This document shows, piece by piece, positions 46,638-55,947 of a stretch of DNA of 64,000 bases (position 1 is the first letter of the stretch; the number at the start of each line of letters is the position of its first letter). Both the position numbers and the translations under genes were made by a program. The stretch comes from Fodinibius sp034521915 (GTDB taxonomy: Bacteria > Bacteroidota > Rhodothermia > Balneolales > Balneolaceae). Under the pieces are notes generated by a model, which saw nothing but the letters and a program-made list of their open reading frames with translations, was not told the origin of the DNA and did not search any database. The stretch spans positions 101,547 through 165,546 of the forward strand of contig NZ_JAXHLU010000011.1 of assembly GCF_034521915.1 (NCBI RefSeq), read 5' to 3'.

Positions 46638-47926
46638 TGGCTCAAGACTGGAAATCATACGAACCGCTGCTTATTCCTGATATTCCCAATCTGCAAAAGA
46701 TTGATATATATGAGAAAAACGGTGGTTATGACGCTTTAAAGAAAATTTTTAATGATCGAGATACCTGGTCGCGAAATAGTGTTACTGAAGAGGTAAAACA
46801 AGCTAACATACGCGGCCGTGGCGGTGCTGGATTTAATGCCGGTCTCAAGTGGAGCTTTATGCCCGATCCCGATGGCGGTCCACGTTATTTAGCCGCCAAT
46901 GGTGACGAATCTGAGCCGGGAACTTTCAAAGACCGTCAGATTTTTGAATATAATCCCCACCTTTTTATCGAAGGCGCTCTTATCGCAGCTTACGCAATGA
47001 CTGTTGATACGATTTATGTATATATCCGAGGAGAGTATATTTCCTGGGTAGACATACTCCAGGGAGCTGTTGATGAGGCTTATGAAAAAGGATACCTCGG
47101 AGAAAATATTCTGGGCACTGATATATCTATTGAGATGGAATTGACTTACGGTGCCGGAGCCTATATTTGTGGCGAAGAAACAGCTATGCTTGAATCGCTT
47201 GAAGGAAAGCGGGGTTATCCTCGAACCAAACCCCCTTTCCCTGCTCAAAATGGCTTGTGGGGTCGTCCTACTACTATCAACAATATTGAAACGCTGGCTA
47301 ATGTTCCGCTGGTGATCAATAACGGCGCTGACTGGTACAGTGATATTGGATCCGAAGAACATCCGGGACCCGTTCTTTATGGAATATCAGGACATGTTAA
47401 TCAACCGGGCGTTTATGAATACCCGACCGGTGTTCCGGTTTTGGATTTGATTAATGATGTAGCAGGTGGAATACGCGGTGGCAAAGATCTTAAAGCGATC
47501 ATTCCGGGTGGGTCTTCCACTCCTCCACTAAGAGCCGACCAGCTTGACGGCGTGACCATGAACTCTGATTCCCTGAAAGATGTCGGATCAATGATGGGTA
47601 CCGCCGGCATGGTTGTCATGGATGAAGATACGGATATGGTAGAGGTACTTTGGAGAATTTCTCACTTCTACCACCATGAGTCATGCGGACAGTGTACCCC
47701 ATGTAGAGACGGTACCGGATGGCTCGAAAAGGTCTTGAAGAAAATAAAAGACGGAGAAGGAGAAATGAAGGATCTTGACCTCCTTCTTGATGTTGGCAAC
47801 CAAATGGAGGGACGAACGATATGCGCCCTTGCCGATGCCGCAGTATGGCCTGTGCGTCATACTATCAACCGTTTCAGAGACGAATTTGAAGAACGATGCA
47901 AGAAATCTGTTCACGCAGTTGCGTGA
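46637..47926 (+). CDS. nuoF: NADH-quinone oxidoreductase subunit F
   Basis: NuoF oxidises NADH with FMN and passes electrons to cluster N3. The 429-residue protein has the FMN/NADH glycine loop IRGRGGAGFNAGLKW, the GAGAYICGEETAMLES segment and the N3 ligands ESCGQCTPCRDG, plus a distal Cys in TICALADAA. Confidence 0.98.
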   Translation: MAQDWKSYEPLLIPDIPNLQKIDIYEKNGGYDALKKIFNDRDTWSRNSVTEEVKQANIRGRGGAGFNAGLKWSFMPDPDGGPRYLAANGDESEPGTFKDRQIFEYNPHLFIEGALIAAYAMTVDTIYVYIRGEYISWVDILQGAVDEAYEKGYLGENILGTDISIEMELTYGAGAYICGEETAMLESLEGKRGYPRTKPPFPAQNGLWGRPTTINNIETLANVPLVINNGADWYSDIGSEEHPGPVLYGISGHVNQPGVYEYPTGVPVLDLINDVAGGIRGGKDLKAIIPGGSSTPPLRADQLDGVTMNSDSLKDVGSMMGTAGMVVMDEDTDMVEVLWRISHFYHHESCGQCTPCRDGTGWLEKVLKKIKDGEGEMKDLDLLLDVGNQMEGRTICALADAAVWPVRHTINRFRDEFEERCKKSVHAVA

Positions 47927-47999
47927 TTTAAATAACAAATCACAAGTATCAAATTGCTTGGCCGTAATTTGTTTTGTGAATTGAAATTTACTAAAAATT

Positions 48000-49739
48000 A
48001 TGCCAGAAGTATTTATAGACGGTAAACGTTACGAATATGATGAGGAAAAGGATGAAATGCTGCTCCAGTTCATTCTGGATCAGGGATTGGAAGTTCCTTT
48101 TTTCTGTTATCATCCATCCATGTCGATACCTGCCAACTGCCGGCAGTGTATGGTCAAAGTAGGAACACCTGTTAAAGATCGTGAAACAGGCGAATTCGAG
48201 CTCGATGAAAACGGAGAACGAAAAATTCGTTGGTTCCCTAAACCACAAACTTCCTGCTCTACTCCCTTGCAAGAAGGCATGGTGGTGCATACGCAAGAAA
48301 CATCCGAAGATATTGCACGAGCACAAAAGGATAATCTTGAATTTATCCTTGTTAATCACCCGCTGGATTGCCCAATCTGTGATCAGGCCGGTGAATGCCC
48401 GCTACAAATTCAAACCTATAAATACGGACCTGAAGGGAGTCGCTTTGAAGTAAAAAAAGTGCACAAACCCAAGCATGTTGATTTAGGACCCCGCGTTACG
48501 CTTGATGCCGAACGCTGTATCAACTGTACGCGATGCGTGCGCTTTACCGAAGAAATCAGCGAAACACATCAACTTACTATAGTTCAACGGGGTGACGATA
48601 ATTATCCTGCCACAGCTCCCGGCGAAGAATTTGACGATCCCTACTCTCTTAACACTGTTGATATTTGCCCTGTAGGAGCACTTACATCCACAGATTTTCG
48701 TTTTAAAGCTCGTGTTTGGGAGATGAATCAAACGCCCAGCATCGATATTACTAATGGTAAAGGATGTAATGTTGACTTATGGACACGGGATAATGAAGTG
48801 CTCCGTATTACTCCTCGACAAAATGAAGAGGTCAACGATTACTGGATGCCCGATGAGGGACGTAAAGCATATGAACAGTTTAACGAGAATCGTGTTGATC
48901 GACCCTCCATTAAACTTGATGGCGATAATCAATCCAATACTTCATGGAATAATGCCATCGAGACCTTTGCGGAGGTACTAGAAGCCAATGATCCGGGTGA
49001 TATTGCTATTATCGGCAGTCCTCACGCATCGGTAGAAGAAAATTACGCTTTCAATAAGTTTTTTAACCTGTTGGGCGTGGAAAATGCGAAATTCACTCCG
49101 CATGTAATTCCCGGTGCAGGAGATGGTTTTCTGATTACTGATGACCAGGCTCCAAATACCAATGGATGCCGGGTTATAAAACTGGATGAGGAAGAAGATA
49201 CATCCATTCAGTCTACCGTTGCAGCTGCTAAAGTAGTTATCATCTTATCAGATGACTTAGTTGGACGTGAAGTCCTCTCCCCCTCTGATATCGATGATCC
49301 TTATACCATTTCGCTGGCAACTAATCACAATAAAACTACCAAAGCTTCAGACTTGGTCATTCCCATAACGTGTGTTGCCGAACATGCAGCCAGTTATGTA
49401 AATGTGGATGGACGCATTCAACGCTCCTACCCTGCCAAAGAAACAAAGTACACAAATCGTCGACTCAATCTTGAGATGTCAGAAGGACGTCTGGACCGAT
49501 TTGGTACAAACTTTGACAACTGGGTCAGCGAAGAAAACAAGGTGGATTGCCTACCGGTTTGGGATTTTCTCAATAAGTTGGCTGATCGTTTGGGGCTCGA
49601 TTTCGAATATAATCATTCCCGAGAGATTTTCGCTGAGCTCAGTAGTTCAATAAATGAGCTTCAAAATATTACCTACGAGCGCATGGACGAAGAAAACGGC
49701 GTTCAACTACCGATCAAACAAAAAGAAGTAAAAGCTTAA
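48000..49739 (+). CDS. nuoG: NADH-quinone oxidoreductase subunit G (short form)
   Basis: NuoG carries clusters N1b, N4 and N5. The 579-residue protein has the plant-type [2Fe-2S] ligands Cys36, Cys47 and Cys50 plus a later Cys (TSCSTPLQ), the HPLDCPICDQAGECPLQ segment, and a [4Fe-4S] set ERCINCTRCVRF. The molybdopterin-oxidoreductase-like half is reduced compared with the roughly 900-residue E. coli protein, as in several Bacteroidota-type complexes. A 73-bp gap separates it from nuoF. Confidence 0.95.
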   Translation: MPEVFIDGKRYEYDEEKDEMLLQFILDQGLEVPFFCYHPSMSIPANCRQCMVKVGTPVKDRETGEFELDENGERKIRWFPKPQTSCSTPLQEGMVVHTQETSEDIARAQKDNLEFILVNHPLDCPICDQAGECPLQIQTYKYGPEGSRFEVKKVHKPKHVDLGPRVTLDAERCINCTRCVRFTEEISETHQLTIVQRGDDNYPATAPGEEFDDPYSLNTVDICPVGALTSTDFRFKARVWEMNQTPSIDITNGKGCNVDLWTRDNEVLRITPRQNEEVNDYWMPDEGRKAYEQFNENRVDRPSIKLDGDNQSNTSWNNAIETFAEVLEANDPGDIAIIGSPHASVEENYAFNKFFNLLGVENAKFTPHVIPGAGDGFLITDDQAPNTNGCRVIKLDEEEDTSIQSTVAAAKVVIILSDDLVGREVLSPSDIDDPYTISLATNHNKTTKASDLVIPITCVAEHAASYVNVDGRIQRSYPAKETKYTNRRLNLEMSEGRLDRFGTNFDNWVSEENKVDCLPVWDFLNKLADRLGLDFEYNHSREIFAELSSSINELQNITYERMDEENGVQLPIKQKEVKA

Positions 49740-49752
49740 ATAAGACTTTTAA

Positions 49753-50763
49753 ATGGAACCAGTAACAACAACGTCATATATCGTTTTAGGAGTTGCCCTA
49801 TTCATGCTGCTTAACTCTGCAGCACTTGCTGTTTATGCCGAACGGCGTATTGCGGCTGCTATCCAAAATCGTATTGGACCAAATCGCGTAGGTCCATTTG
49901 GTCTCTTGCAACCTATCGCAGATGTTGTAAAACTCCTTCTCAAAGAAGATGTAACGCCGGCTCGTGGCTTTAAAACTATTCACGCCATAGCTCCCATGAT
50001 TCCGGTTATTACCGCACTAATGACGGTCGCCGTAATACCTTTCGGAGATGGACTCTATGCCACAGATATTAATGCTGCTGTTTTATACCTGCTTGCTATC
50101 AACTCGCTTGGTGTATACGGAGTAACGCTGGGCGGTTGGGCTTCTAACAGCAAATATTCCTTATTGGGAGGATTGCGTGCCGCTGCACAAATGATTAGTT
50201 ATGAGCTGCCAATGGGAATGGCCGTTGCCTCCTGTGTCCTTTTTGCGGGATCATTGAGCATGATTGATGTTGTCAACTCACAAGAAGTCTGGTGGAATAT
50301 TATTCGCAATCCTATAGGAGCGATAATATTTATTGTAGCTGCTTTTGCCGAAGCAAACCGAACCCCTTTTGATTTGGTGGAAGCCGAACAGGAGCTGGTC
50401 GGTGGATTCCACACCGAATACAGCGGGATGAAATTTGGCATGTTCTTTCTTGCTGAATATATGCACGTGATGATTGGCAGCATGCTTATAACTACCTTTT
50501 TCTTTGGCGGTTATCATTTGCCCTTTGCAGGGTACTGGCTGCCGGAAATGAGTCCCCTGGCAAAATCGATACTGGATATTTCCGTCTTTACCCTTAAGAC
50601 ATTTTTCTGGGCATTTGTCTACATCTGGGTTCGCTGGACCATCCCCCGATTTAAGTATAACCAAGTTATGAAATTGGGATGGAAACGCATGCTTCCCATT
50701 AGCATCCTTAATTTCATTGTGTTAGCCATCATCATTTACGCATGGCATCATTACCTGGGATAA
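49753..50763 (+). CDS. nuoH: NADH-quinone oxidoreductase subunit H
   Basis: NuoH is the membrane subunit that bridges the quinone cavity and the proton channels. The 336-residue, eight-helix protein has the conserved loop RIGPNRVGPFGLLQPIADVVK and the acidic EANRTPFDLVEAEQELVGGF. It is the last nuo gene here: a terminator follows at once, and nuoI-N are absent from the window. Confidence 0.97.
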   Translation: MEPVTTTSYIVLGVALFMLLNSAALAVYAERRIAAAIQNRIGPNRVGPFGLLQPIADVVKLLLKEDVTPARGFKTIHAIAPMIPVITALMTVAVIPFGDGLYATDINAAVLYLLAINSLGVYGVTLGGWASNSKYSLLGGLRAAAQMISYELPMGMAVASCVLFAGSLSMIDVVNSQEVWWNIIRNPIGAIIFIVAAFAEANRTPFDLVEAEQELVGGFHTEYSGMKFGMFFLAEYMHVMIGSMLITTFFFGGYHLPFAGYWLPEMSPLAKSILDISVFTLKTFFWAFVYIWVRWTIPRFKYNQVMKLGWKRMLPISILNFIVLAIIIYAWHHYLG

Positions 50764-50780
50764 ATTTAAATTTTTAGTCT

Positions 50781-50816
50781 AAAGGCATAAAACGTCATAT
50801 TTATGCCTTTCTTTTT
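50781..50816 (+). terminator. Intrinsic terminator after nuoH
   Basis: A perfect 11-bp stem, AAAGGCATAAA/TTTATGCCTTT, with an 8-nt loop is followed by CTTTTTAG. It lies 17 bp past the nuoH stop and closes the nuoA-H unit. Confidence 0.88.
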
Positions 50817-50947
50817 AGTACTAAGCCAAGAAAATAGTTTCCGAAACGAAATCCATTGTCGATATTTTTACAGTCATTCCGTATTTTTTGAGTTATCTTA
50901 ATATGGATAAATAACTTATTCCAGAAGCTTCACTCATCTGCAAATAC

Positions 50948-52282
50948 ATGAAAACAGTTGCCTTTAAAACTCTTGGCTGTAAGCTGAATTACTCCGAAAC
51001 GATGGCTATTCAGCGTGACTTTGAGCAAGAGGGGTATAATATCACCGATTTCGATAACGAAGCAGATATCTACGTTGTAAACACCTGTTCGGTGACCCAA
51101 AGTGCCAACAGTACTTGCCGGCGAACAGTGCGGCGTGCCCTTCGGCGAAATCCCGAGGCCTTTGTTGCGGTAATAGGATGTTATGCGCAGCTGGAACCTG
51201 AAGAAATTGCTGAAATTGACGGCGTTGATGCTGTTCTCGGAGCTAAAAACAAGTTCAAGCTGCTTGAACTTTTTGACGATTTCGAAAAACGATCCGAACC
51301 TATTGTCTATAATTCGGATGTAAATGAGGCGGTCGATTTCCATAACGCCTTTTCTGCCGATGACCGAACCCGGGCCTTTCTAAAAGTTCAGGACGGCTGT
51401 AGTTATAACTGCTCGTTTTGTACCATCCCGATGGCGCGTGGCGAAAGCCGCAGTCCAGAAGTCAATACTGTTGTTGAAAACGCGAAATTATTGGTTGAGG
51501 AAGGTTTTAAAGAAGTGGTAGTAACGGGAGTCAATGCCGGTGATTTCGGTCGCGGTACAGATGAAAATTTCTTTATGCTTCTGCAGGAACTGGATACCGT
51601 TGACGGGCTTGAACGCATCCGGTTTTCATCGGTGGAACCCAACCTGATGCACGAAGAGATCATCCACTTTACTGCCGAATCCGATAAAATACAGCCTCAC
51701 TTTCATATGCCCCTGCAAAGCGGCAGCGATAAAATGTTGGGGCTCATGCGTCGTCGCTATCAATCTGATCTGTATCGACAACGAGTTGAACTTATTAAAA
51801 AATTAATGCCCGATGCCGCAATTGGAGTGGATGTAATTACAGGACATCCCGGAGAAACCGACGAGCTTTTTCAAGAGTCTTACGATTTTGTGAATAGTTT
51901 GCCCGTCTCCTATCTCCATGTGTTCACCTATTCCGAGCGCCCCAATACACATGCCTTAAATATTGAACCCCAAGTGCAGGACAGCGTGCGCAAAGAACGA
52001 ACCCACAAAATGCGTCGGCTTTCCAAGAAAAAGCGATTTAATTTTGATACCTCTTTTACTGACGAAGTACGTCCGGTATTATTTGAGGGAGCAAATAAGA
52101 ATGGAGCGATGCTGGGTTGGACGGACAATTACGTCCGCGTTGGCATCCCCTATAATCCGCAATACGAAAATAGAATTTTACCGGTAAGGCTGGGGGCACG
52201 AGCAAAAGAGGGCTACCTCATTGGAGAATTAACGGCCGAAGCTAAACAGGAACAGAAAGTAATAGCTGAACTTGTCGGATAA
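50948..52282 (+). CDS. mtaB: tRNA t6A37 methylthiotransferase MtaB
   Basis: MtaB converts t6A37 to ms2t6A37 in tRNAs reading ANN codons. The 444-residue protein has the N-terminal UPF0004 domain (FKTLGCKLNYSETMAI with further Cys in VNTCSVTQSA and VIGCYAQLEP), the radical-SAM triad Cys151, Cys155, Cys158 in GCSYNCSFCTIP, and a C-terminal TRAM-like domain. GCKLN near the start separates MtaB from MiaB and RimO. Confidence 0.95.
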   Translation: MKTVAFKTLGCKLNYSETMAIQRDFEQEGYNITDFDNEADIYVVNTCSVTQSANSTCRRTVRRALRRNPEAFVAVIGCYAQLEPEEIAEIDGVDAVLGAKNKFKLLELFDDFEKRSEPIVYNSDVNEAVDFHNAFSADDRTRAFLKVQDGCSYNCSFCTIPMARGESRSPEVNTVVENAKLLVEEGFKEVVVTGVNAGDFGRGTDENFFMLLQELDTVDGLERIRFSSVEPNLMHEEIIHFTAESDKIQPHFHMPLQSGSDKMLGLMRRRYQSDLYRQRVELIKKLMPDAAIGVDVITGHPGETDELFQESYDFVNSLPVSYLHVFTYSERPNTHALNIEPQVQDSVRKERTHKMRRLSKKKRFNFDTSFTDEVRPVLFEGANKNGAMLGWTDNYVRVGIPYNPQYENRILPVRLGARAKEGYLIGELTAEAKQEQKVIAELVG

Positions 52283-52291
52283 TTAAATTCT

Positions 52292-53149
52292 ATGGCTGAT
52301 TCTAATCGAGATCCCAAAGATATTATTGATGACGCAATATCTTTTATCAAAAAAGAACGTGAATTATATGGGGATTTTTCGGTGGATTTTGAAAGCAAAG
52401 AATCTACCAAGAACGAATCTCCTGCTACCCAAACAACACCTACCGACAATAATGCTGTAACAGAACCATCACTGCAGGAATCATCCTCGAGCGGAAATAA
52501 CCAGCAAGATGAGGGTTTTACACCACAGGAAGGGTTATTTAATAAGGATGAGTCCAACGATGTCTATTACCACATTGACAAGTGTAATTCGCTTGATGAG
52601 CTAAAAACATTGTGCCAAAAAGCGGATGTGCTTCGAACCGATTTAGAGGGAACACAATTGGTGTTTGGCGTCGGAAATCCCGATGCAGATTTAATGATTA
52701 TTGGCGAAGCACCCGGTGCCGAAGAAGATAAACAAGGAGAGCCTTTTGTAGGTAAAGCCGGTAAACTGCTGGACAAAATTTTGAATGCTATCGATTTTAA
52801 GCGGGAAGATGTATATATCGCAAATATCCTAAAGCATCGCCCGCCCAACAATCGCAATCCCAAGCCGGAAGAGCGCGAACGAAGTCTGCCCTTTTTATTG
52901 CGACAAATCGATTTAATAGAACCAAAACTAATCTTGGCTGTTGGAAAAGTAGCAGCTCAAACGCTTCTTGATAAGAACCTTTCCTTAACAAAAATGCGTG
53001 GCCAATTCCATGATTTTCGAGGCAAATATGAGTTACTTGCCACCTATCATCCGGCTGCACTCCTTCGTCATCAAAAATGGAAACGTCCCACTTGGGAAGA
53101 CGTTCAGCTGCTCCGCGAAAGATATGATGAACTCGGCGGCCAACCCTAA
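52292..53149 (+). CDS. Family 4-like uracil-DNA glycosylase lacking Fe-S ligands
   Basis: The catalytic domain (about residues 95-285 of 285) is family 4: GEAPGAEEDKQGEPFVGKAG from Gly138 and the closing ATYHPAALLR are the uracil-pocket motifs. Canonical members hold a [4Fe-4S] cluster with four cysteines. Here only the first survives (Cys108); the others align with Ala111, His182 (in ILKHRPPNNRNP) and Ser198. The spacing 3 and 16 is conserved, so the alignment is solid. A 95-residue Ser/Asn/Glu-rich N-terminal extension is added. It starts 9 bp after mtaB. Uracil-excision activity is likely but unproven. Confidence 0.88.
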   Translation: MADSNRDPKDIIDDAISFIKKERELYGDFSVDFESKESTKNESPATQTTPTDNNAVTEPSLQESSSSGNNQQDEGFTPQEGLFNKDESNDVYYHIDKCNSLDELKTLCQKADVLRTDLEGTQLVFGVGNPDADLMIIGEAPGAEEDKQGEPFVGKAGKLLDKILNAIDFKREDVYIANILKHRPPNNRNPKPEERERSLPFLLRQIDLIEPKLILAVGKVAAQTLLDKNLSLTKMRGQFHDFRGKYELLATYHPAALLRHQKWKRPTWEDVQLLRERYDELGGQP

Positions 53150-53293
53150 AAATTTTTAGAAAAATATAGGGTCTTTCACTTCGGTAAGAGTGACGCTTTT
53201 ATTATACTTGTGAATGCGTGAACAAATGGCAATTACTCTTGTTCATTTCCTTCAAATCATACAAACTCGCTATAATTTTAGATCAGTTCTCGG

Positions 53294-54805
53294 ATGGCAT
53301 CAAATAAAGGATCAAATTACAATAAAGGTGATTCCAAAGTATTGGATCAGGAAGGACGCGTTCCTCCTCAGGCGGTAGAAGTTGAAGAAGCCGTGCTGGG
53401 TTCCATGCTGATTGAACACGAAGCGGCAACCATTGCTTTGCAGATGCTGTCTCCGAATGATTTTTACAAGCCTGCCCATCAACATATTTTTGAGGTACTG
53501 CACGATCTTTACGAACGCGATAATCCACTTGATCTGCTTACGGTCGAAAATGAATTGCGTGATAAAGGATTGCTTGATACCTGTGGTGGACCGGGCTACT
53601 TGTCTGAACTTACCCGCTCAGTCAGCTCAGCGGCAAACGTAGATTACCACGCCCAAATTATTGCCGAAAAAGCAACGAAGCGTAACTTAATTTTGGGTTG
53701 CACCGATATCATTAAGCAGGCTTACGACAGTTCTTCTGATACGATAGATGTACTGGATTATGCCGAGCAGCGAATTTTTGACCTGGCCAATTCGAAACAG
53801 CGAGCGCAGGCCCAACCTATTGGCGATGTTTTAAAAGATACTCTCTCTTATCTGGAAGATATCCGTGGTAAATCCTCCGGTATTACTGGAGTTCCCACCG
53901 GCACCGATGTGGATAAGTTGACGGCCGGTTGGCAAGACGGTGACCTCATTATTATTGCCGCACGTCCCTCTATGGGTAAAACAGCCTATGTTTTGACGAC
54001 GGCACGGAACGCGGCTTTGCATCAAAACGAAAAACTGCGGACCAAGGTGGCTATTTTCAGTCTGGAGATGTCGAATCAGTCACTTGTTCAGCGTCTGCTG
54101 ACGATGGAAGGACGAATTAATGCACAGAGCGCCCGATCAGGTCAGTTAGAGGACGAAGATTTTAAGCGTCTTATTGATGCTGCGGGTCGACTTTTTACGG
54201 CCAATATTTTTGTAGACGATACGCCTGGCCTAAGCATTATGGAACTGCGTACCAAAGCACGGCGACTCAAAAGTGAACATGATATTGGTCTTGTAATTGT
54301 GGATTACCTACAACTGATGACGGCCAGTGGAGATCACGGTACTCGAGAGCAGGAAATTGCCTCTATATCACGAGGACTTAAAGCATTGGCTAAAGAATTG
54401 GATGTACCGGTTGTTGCCCTGTCACAGCTTAGTCGCGCCGTTGAGCAACGCGGAGGTGACAAGCGTCCACAGCTTAGCGACCTTCGGGAATCGGGATCCA
54501 TTGAGCAGGATGCTGATGTTGTGAGCTTCATTTATCGACCGGAATATTACGGAATCAAAACTACGCCTGAAGGACAATCTACTACCGGCCTGGCTGAAAT
54601 TATTGTTGGCAAGCAACGTAACGGACCCACGGGTAGCATACCGCTGTATTTTGTTGAAGAATATGCTCGATTCGAAAACCTTACTACTGCAGATGCGGGT
54701 CCATATGGAGAACCAAACGACAACGCTTCTGACAATGGTGATCAATCTAATAATGGTGGGCCTCCAGCGGGACATAGCCCCGGCGGTGACAACGCTCCAT
54801 TTTGA
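53294..54805 (+). CDS. dnaB: Replicative DNA helicase DnaB
   Basis: The 503-residue hexameric helicase has the N-terminal DnaB domain (AVLGSMLIEHEAATIALQML), a linker, and the RecA-like C-terminal domain with Walker A (ARPSMGKTAYVL, around residue 225), Walker B (LVIVDYLQLM) and LSQLSRAVEQRGGDKRPQLSDL. The last 35 residues are Gly/Asn/Asp-rich. No intein is present. It ends 2 bp before the converging epimerase stop. Confidence 0.97.
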   Translation: MASNKGSNYNKGDSKVLDQEGRVPPQAVEVEEAVLGSMLIEHEAATIALQMLSPNDFYKPAHQHIFEVLHDLYERDNPLDLLTVENELRDKGLLDTCGGPGYLSELTRSVSSAANVDYHAQIIAEKATKRNLILGCTDIIKQAYDSSSDTIDVLDYAEQRIFDLANSKQRAQAQPIGDVLKDTLSYLEDIRGKSSGITGVPTGTDVDKLTAGWQDGDLIIIAARPSMGKTAYVLTTARNAALHQNEKLRTKVAIFSLEMSNQSLVQRLLTMEGRINAQSARSGQLEDEDFKRLIDAAGRLFTANIFVDDTPGLSIMELRTKARRLKSEHDIGLVIVDYLQLMTASGDHGTREQEIASISRGLKALAKELDVPVVALSQLSRAVEQRGGDKRPQLSDLRESGSIEQDADVVSFIYRPEYYGIKTTPEGQSTTGLAEIIVGKQRNGPTGSIPLYFVEEYARFENLTTADAGPYGEPNDNASDNGDQSNNGGPPAGHSPGGDNAPF

Positions 54806-54807
54806 AG

Positions 54808-55860
54808 CTAGTTATAGTATTCTTTATACCAATCGATGAAGTTTTTTACTCCTTCCTCAATACCAACCTGTGGCCTAAAATCTATATATTCAAAAAGGTC
54901 TTCTACATCGGCCCAGGTTTTAGGCACATCACCCGGTTGCATAGGCATCATATTTTTTTCTGCTTCTATACCCAGTTGTTTTTCGATTTCACCAATAAAG
55001 TCCATCAGTTTTATCGGCGAACTATTTCCAATGTTAAATATCCGATAAGGTGCGAAACTGGTTGAAGGATCAGGGTCATCTCCATCCCATTCTTCGTTAG
55101 GCTCGGGAGCTTTGGGAATCAATCTAACAATGCCTTCAACAATATCGTCTATATAAGTAAAATCACGTTCCATATTCCCATAATTAAACACTTTTATAGG
55201 CTCATTATCTAGCATCGCTTTTGTAAACAGAAACAACGCCATGTCCGGACGACCCCAAGGGCCATACACAGTAAAGAAACGCAACCCAGTTGTGGGGATA
55301 TCATATAAATTCGAATAAGTATGGGCCATCAGCTCATTAGACTTCTTTGTAGCTGCATACAAGCTCATGGGGTGATCTACATTATCTGATGTAGAGAAAG
55401 GCATATTGGTGTTAGCCCCATAGACAGAGCTGGAAGAGGCGTAAATCAAGTGCTCCAATGAATGATGGCGTGCAGCTTCCAGAAGATTCAAAAAACCGGT
55501 GATATTACTGTCAATATATCGATAAGGATCCTTGAGACTATATCTGACTCCTGCCTGAGCAGCTAAATTTATTACAAAATCCAAATCTTCATTTTCAAAA
55601 AGAGAATCAATGGTTGACTTATTCTCTAGGTCAGTTTTAATAAAAAATAAATTTTCTTTAGATGTGCTTTCTATAAGCTTATCATCACTCAAAGATTCTT
55701 TTGAAAATCCCAACTGAGCCAACCGATCATGCTTCAATTCCGTTGAATAGTAGTCATTAATATTATCGAGGCCAATAACTTTATAGCCCTCGTTACTCAA
55801 CCTTTTTGTAAGATGGTAACCTATAAATCCAGCTGTTCCTGTAACAAGTATTGTTTTCAT
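54808..55860 (-). CDS. UDP-glucuronate 4-epimerase-like NAD-dependent epimerase
   Basis: The 350-residue SDR-family protein has GTAGFIGYHL at the N-terminus and the catalytic YAATKKSNE. It also has the marks of the UDP-glucuronate/CapI group: LAAQAGVRYSLKDPYRYIDSN, RFFTVYGPWGRPDMALF and MERDFTYIDDIVEGI. It would supply UDP-galacturonate for a surface polysaccharide. It is the last gene of the polysaccharide run. Confidence 0.9.
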   Translation of the reverse strand: MKTILVTGTAGFIGYHLTKRLSNEGYKVIGLDNINDYYSTELKHDRLAQLGFSKESLSDDKLIESTSKENLFFIKTDLENKSTIDSLFENEDLDFVINLAAQAGVRYSLKDPYRYIDSNITGFLNLLEAARHHSLEHLIYASSSSVYGANTNMPFSTSDNVDHPMSLYAATKKSNELMAHTYSNLYDIPTTGLRFFTVYGPWGRPDMALFLFTKAMLDNEPIKVFNYGNMERDFTYIDDIVEGIVRLIPKAPEPNEEWDGDDPDPSTSFAPYRIFNIGNSSPIKLMDFIGEIEKQLGIEAEKNMMPMQPGDVPKTWADVEDLFEYIDFRPQVGIEEGVKNFIDWYKEYYN

Positions 55861-55947
55861 ATAAAAGATTTAGAATCTCAAACTTTTAAATTTCACTCTC
55901 GGTAATTATTTCTGCTTGCATTAAATTCAATCAATAGTAAATGAAAC

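Noticed and set aside
53169..53200. Terminator after the uracil-DNA glycosylase gene
   Set aside because: The hairpin around TCACTT/AAGAGTGA has a bulge and a poor U-tract, which is too weak to call.
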